Below, piece after piece: positions 59,101-64,000 of a stretch of 64,000 bases of DNA. The notes beneath the pieces are model-generated. The model saw only the letters and a program-made list of their open reading frames with translations, was not told the origin of the DNA and made no database searches. A program made the position numbers and the translations under genes. The DNA is taken from the NCBI GenBank assembly GCA_013397695.1, contig VYZI01000002.1:4737422-4801421 (forward strand). Reading direction: 5' to 3'. The DNA is from Centropus unirufus. Lineage: Eukaryota; Chordata; Aves; Cuculiformes; Centropidae. Positions within the stretch are counted from its first letter, which is position 1; every line of letters starts with the position of its first letter.

Positions 59101-62100
59101 ATATGCATATATTTGTTTTTCTTTTGGCACTGGCAGGTATCACCTAAGTATGTTTTCCAGTGGAACAAGTGCATTCTGAGTGAGTAGGAGGCTGGCTGTC
59201 CCGTTTTCCGCAGTTAAGTCTTTGGTAAGTGAAAGACTTGACAGAAGTGAAAACAGTGACTGCACAACACATCTTGAAGTGATGAAAGGAACACTTGTAT
59301 TAAACTAGTCTGGCATGACCTTGTGCTGACGCTTCTTATACTCTTTGGGCACTTCTAAAGAAATTCCTTGAGCAAACTAGAACTACTGTGGGTCTGTCAC
59401 TGGAGCTGAGCAGACTGCTCGTCAGTGACACATTTGTTCTACGGAGTTAGTGTGTGGTGGCTCCTCAAAGCAGTGAGTCAAATAGACAGGTTGAAGTGTT
59501 CTTTACAAATACTAATGTTTTCATGTTCAGTGGCTAATGCTTTTGGTTGTCTTTGCTGGCAAGAATGATTGGTTAAAATTTGGGGAAAAAACCCAACTCG
59601 TACAGTTTTCTAAGTCACATTTCAGCAAACTGCATTGTCTAATGCTTTTTCATTGATGTGTGGAGAGATGAACTCACCTTTATTTATACAGCTGTAACAT
59701 GTGAAAGTGATTTCAAAATTACACTTCTGAGTTTAACTTTATCTGAAAAGTTAAGATTATTTTTTCCAGTTTTAGAACCTCAATGTGACACCCAGTTTGC
59801 GGATGAGGCTTTTAAAGTACATTATTTTGAGCTCTTTTCCCTTTGTTCTCATTTTATGTCTCTGTCAAGGCCAAAGAATGAGTTCCTGCATCCCCAAGTT
59901 TTGCAAGAAGATAAGTAGAGCCTGCTTAGTGGATGACATTTGAGGGCAAAGAAAGATTACTGTCACAAATAGCTTTAATCTGCACGTTTCTTTGATTTTT
60001 TTTTTTCCTGTTACCAGAGAGAAATCTTCAGTGGCAGGTGGAACCTTGACCTGTCCGTGAGAGGAAAGCTCTTCCATGTGGGCCATAGGTGCAACTTGTG
60101 GCATGGCTCTAGGTGTTGGACTTCGCCATGGTAATGAGGAAGGGCAGTGCTAAACCTTTCTTACCTCTTTACACAGAATTGATGACTAATAGATTCAGTA
60201 CGGTTGGAATTGTCATTGGCATTTAAGGGTTTGGACACATAACTCCCACTAATGTGACTGATGATCTCAGCACATCTTTTGTTTTTTTTTCTGTTTTTGA
60301 AATGTAGGTTCCTGCCTGTTGGAGAAATACCACTTTATTTCTTCATTCAGATGAAAGATGGTGAAATGAATGACTGTTCACTTTTATAGACTTTTTACTT
60401 TACTGTTCATTTTTGACTGGAAAATACATGTTTTTGCTATTTGTGTGCAGGGAGATGGTGAAAAACTTAATGGAAGTGTGTTCTCCAGGGAAAGCACAAG
60501 AGATACACACACTTTCACTTTTGCCTAAATGTAATTTTAATGGTAAGGTAAAATGTTACATCTTATACATGAAAGCAGAGTGAGTGGAGACATGAAGCAC
60601 AAAACCTTTTATATCAGCATTCTTTGCTGACTACAGCAAGGTGAAATCAAGGTGGAGGCATCGCTTAAATGGGGTGCAGGAAGCCTAAAGTAGAGCTGAT
60701 GGACTGAATTTTGCTTTAATTCATACCTCGTGTAGTTCATTGAAGTCAGCAGGGAGATGGATCAAAGCAGGACTTTGCTGCTAAATAATAGGGTGTTCAA
60801 AATTGCTCATGCCATCATTTTTGCAACTTTGGTTGCAATCCTCAAATAGAAATTAGAGTTATTTTACCTAGTACAAACCCAGTATTTTTCATGGAAAAAC
60901 ATTGAAAATGTTTAGAAAAAAATAAATTTAGAAAGGAACAACAATTAATTTGTGCTTTTGACTTTTGTGTTGCGGATGCTACACATTCAGAGGAAAAGAG
61001 ACATGAGTCACCTTCCAACAGCATTCCTTTAGGAGTGCTGTGGTGGAGGGTGATGGGTAGTTTTGTTGCTGTTGACCTACTTTCCTTGCTTGGTTCCCTG
61101 TACAGCTGGGCAATTAAAAGAGCTATATCCAAAGTCATCAGTGAGGCAGGAGAGTGCAGAGAAAGGAGTGATATGAAGGAGGCATAGGTGGAACACCTCG
61201 CCTTGGTAGGTCTAGCTATGAATCAATGCTGTGGGTAGGGTGCAGTCAAGAGTGTTCCCCCATTCCCAGTATACTGCAGACCCCACTGGATACTCCAGCA
61301 ACATGCCTGGCATCCTTGCCTGGTGGTCCATTGAGCATGGAGAGAGGGGGACAGTGTTGTCCACCTGAGGCTGGCCCCACTGTAAATACAGGTGGCTTGC
61401 CTAAATGGGAGCTTGGAGATTCCCCAGCCACCCAGAAAAGTACTCTAGACTATTGCACTTCACGAACAATGGCAGCTCTCAGAATCTGTTTGGAAGAAGG
61501 TGGGACAAGGGGGGGGGGGAAATCTTAAGTGAAACAGCAGAAATAATACTGCTTGTTCAAAACCTTTCCTCCTTACCTATTGATTTGCACAAAGATGATA
61601 GGAATTTAATGTCTTTAAGATACGTGCTTTTCCGCCAGATTTCATTAAAATTAGTCAACCGTTTCAAAGGTTATCAGGCTAGATTGGAGGAAGACTGACA
61701 AATAGCAAAATAGTGGCTTCCTGGGGAAAAAAAAATAATAGAAGCCCGGATCCACTAGAATATATTGTATATAGAGAAACCCAGCTCTAAATGTATTCAG
61801 AGACCAGCAGCTTTCTGAATAGGAACTGATGTAGAAGTCAGACAAGAGGAAACAATCCCAGACTAGCACGCCTGCTCACTGATGCCGGGGAATGGGAGAA
61901 ATACAAGGTTTTCTATTTAATTTGTTTATCTGGAGGAAAATGGAAGTTGGGGAAAAATGGTAACAGTATTACCAGTGCAAATCCCAAACATTCAAGCATC
62001 CTGAGTTTTATCCTACAGTAAGAAGAAGGCATTTTTAAATGTGTACAAGAGGAAGAAAGCTGAGTGCATTGATATTTTTAGCTTTTATTTGTTCCTTGCA

Positions 62101-64000
62101 AGGTTCGAAACCTTCCTGAAATGGAGAAGTGTGATGTTTGCACCAGCAACAGGATTTTTAAAAAAAACATTGAACATTTTCTGTGCCTAGTAAAAAAGAA
62201 CTATTGAGGCTGTAAAGGAGGAAAAAAAATTTGCACGAGCCTTTTTCTCTCATTTTAAGAGTATGCTGGATGTAAGCAGGACAGGCTGCTGAAGCACAGT
62301 GCTACCACACAGCTGCTGGATCCAGCCAGCTTGTCTGCAGCTCGATCCAGGCATGGAGGGCAAGCCTGCTTTGTCTGCAGCCTCTTTGGCAGGCGTTGCC
62401 TCAGGTATCATGAACCTACCCTTTTTTAATTTTGCCCCATGGTCTTTGTTGCTGTGTGTTAATAATCATCACCTGACTGGCTTATTAATGTCACACAGCT
62501 TGTTTTCTAAGAGTACTTCTTTAGGCAGCAGCATTGCTCTTCAGCAGATGTATTTGGTAGTTAGAAATGTCTTAAAGCTATCTCCATTTGCTGCAGGTAC
62601 TTTTAACCAGCTGTATGGCATGTTTTACATAAAGAAAGTTTGTATTTCTCATTTTACACTAAATTAAAAGGCATATTCGTCACTTTCATCCATAAGGTGC
62701 TGGGAAAAGTTTGGGTAATGCCACTCTGTTATGTCACTATGTGACAGTGGATCAATGAAAGGAAACCTAATCAGTGAAGTTCCTACTCAGGATTCTCCAA
62801 AATGCTTTGGCATTTCAAACATCAAGAAAGGGAGGTATAGAAAAAACCCACGAGGTTTAGGGGATTAATATACAAAACTGTATACCAGTATCCCTCTGCT
62901 GTCCTCTGCAGCCTAACCTCTACTTGTTCCTCTTCTGTGGAGCCTTGAGCAAGAGTCTGCTCTCCATCTCCCTGTCTTTTGCTGTTGTGATAACACCAGT
63001 GTCTTCAGCTGGTGTCAGTAGGTGTGTTTTTTTAGAGGTAAGGAAGTGCTTCTGCATGCTGCAGAGGGTAAAGGTTTTTGGCTTGCTGTAAAGATGTGTG
63101 TCAGGTTCAGAGGCTGGTGGATGGGGCACCTAGGAATGAGGACAGCTCTCCTTGGTCCTCAGACTGCTCTGCTACCCTCACGGGAAGCTTGCAGCGGGAT
63201 GTTTTACAGTGTTTATCAGTGATAACAAAATAATCTGGTCCTGCAAATGCTGCCGACATCAAAAGAACATAATGATATAAAGTGATTATGATTTTCTCAG
63301 TCTGAATGCCAAGTATGGATGGAAATTTGTTTCTTTGACTCCTCATACATCTAAAGTCTTTTCTCAGGACTGTTTGATTTCTTTTGTGAGAAAACAGAAT
63401 CCAAAGTTTTCCAGAATTTTGATTGTATCTACTTCTGTCCATTAATGAAAAAAGCACCAGCTTCTACTTCTCCCTCCACTGAGACAGAGCTGCCCACGTC
63501 TAACAAGGATAGTTTCCTTTTTCTTGCTTTCTAAGACAAGCAAGAGGGCTATCATGAAGGTGTGTAGCTGTTGGGAATGCTAAAGGGGAAAGGAGCTGCT
63601 CAGGACTGCTGGTGCCATGTCCTTCCTCCAAGTTTATCTTTTAGACAGTCCTGTTGTCTGTCAACTCCCTATCCCGGTCTCTGTCTCTCCTGGCATGAGA
63701 TTGGAAGATATTTTATTCAGCTTTGATTATGGAGTGATTGTTACAAGCAGCTTTATTTAAAACTAATACAAAGATCTTCCTAGCAAGGTCTGGATATCTT
63801 TTTGTAATTTAAAATATCCTCTTATCCTTGCTTGTTTCAGCCAAATTCGTGATTTACTGCTTGTTGAAAAGAGCCCGAAGAGACAAGATTATCACAAATA
63901 CAATGTGCACACACTTCCCATAAACTAAAATCCTATACAGTATAATGGAACTTTCTTTACAAGCCTGCAATAAAATATCTCGAGAGAGGAGAAGAATGAG
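56141..64000. other. AT-rich intergenic DNA, no gene seen
   Basis: No exon chain, RNA gene or mobile element recognised over nearly 8 kb. Short open frames lack similarity to known proteins. A ten-base G-run lies near 61510. Confidence 0.5.

Noticed and set aside
1..64000. CRISPR arrays, tRNA or rRNA genes, bacterial operons
   Set aside because: No regularly spaced repeats, no cloverleaf or rRNA signature noticed, and the gene structure is plainly vertebrate.

Overview
The window looks like nuclear DNA from a bird. Three CR1 LINE fragments are present, one with about 860 bases of the typical avian CR1 3' end. Interspersed repeats are otherwise sparse, introns are compact, and an assembly gap (N) falls inside a very GC-rich first exon. 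The species cannot be told from the sequence.

One protein-coding gene dominates: BOD1L1, on the minus strand, from an exon 1 cut by the gap at 53736-54382 to a stop codon at 17653-17655. I reconstructed 25 exons by hand. Every junction follows GT-AG and every reading-frame phase closes, giving about 2,990 visible residues; the first residues lie in the gap. The order is: BOD1/Shg1-type N-terminal domain (exons 1-3), charged low-complexity linkers and a basic helix (exons 4-9), one giant 6,091-base exon 10, a series of small exons of 35-154 bases carrying two AT-hook-like motifs (exons 18 and 22), and a basic C-terminus ending in APVKKAKR.

Layout. 1-700 is a CpG island with promoter-like signals on the minus strand (inverted TGACAG repeat, two CCAAT boxes). 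In vertebrates NKX3-2 normally lies next to the 3' end of BOD1L1 in the same orientation, so this is probably the NKX3-2 upstream region, with the gene itself outside the window. 1700-3120 is a second GC-rich block containing an inverted duplication of about 66 bases. 3120-16540 is intergenic, with a strong CTCF-like site at 9876-9890. 16540-53735 is BOD1L1, with CR1 and probable LTR insertions in its introns. 53384-54560 is the BOD1L1 CpG-island promoter with a periodic GC-box array. 54830-64000 is AT-rich intergenic DNA with no gene I can support.

No bacterial-type system, CRISPR array, tRNA or rRNA gene was seen. The most useful outcomes are the full BOD1L1 exon model, the oddities in its C-terminal exons and exon 10 repeats, and the candidate regulatory elements between NKX3-2 and BOD1L1.
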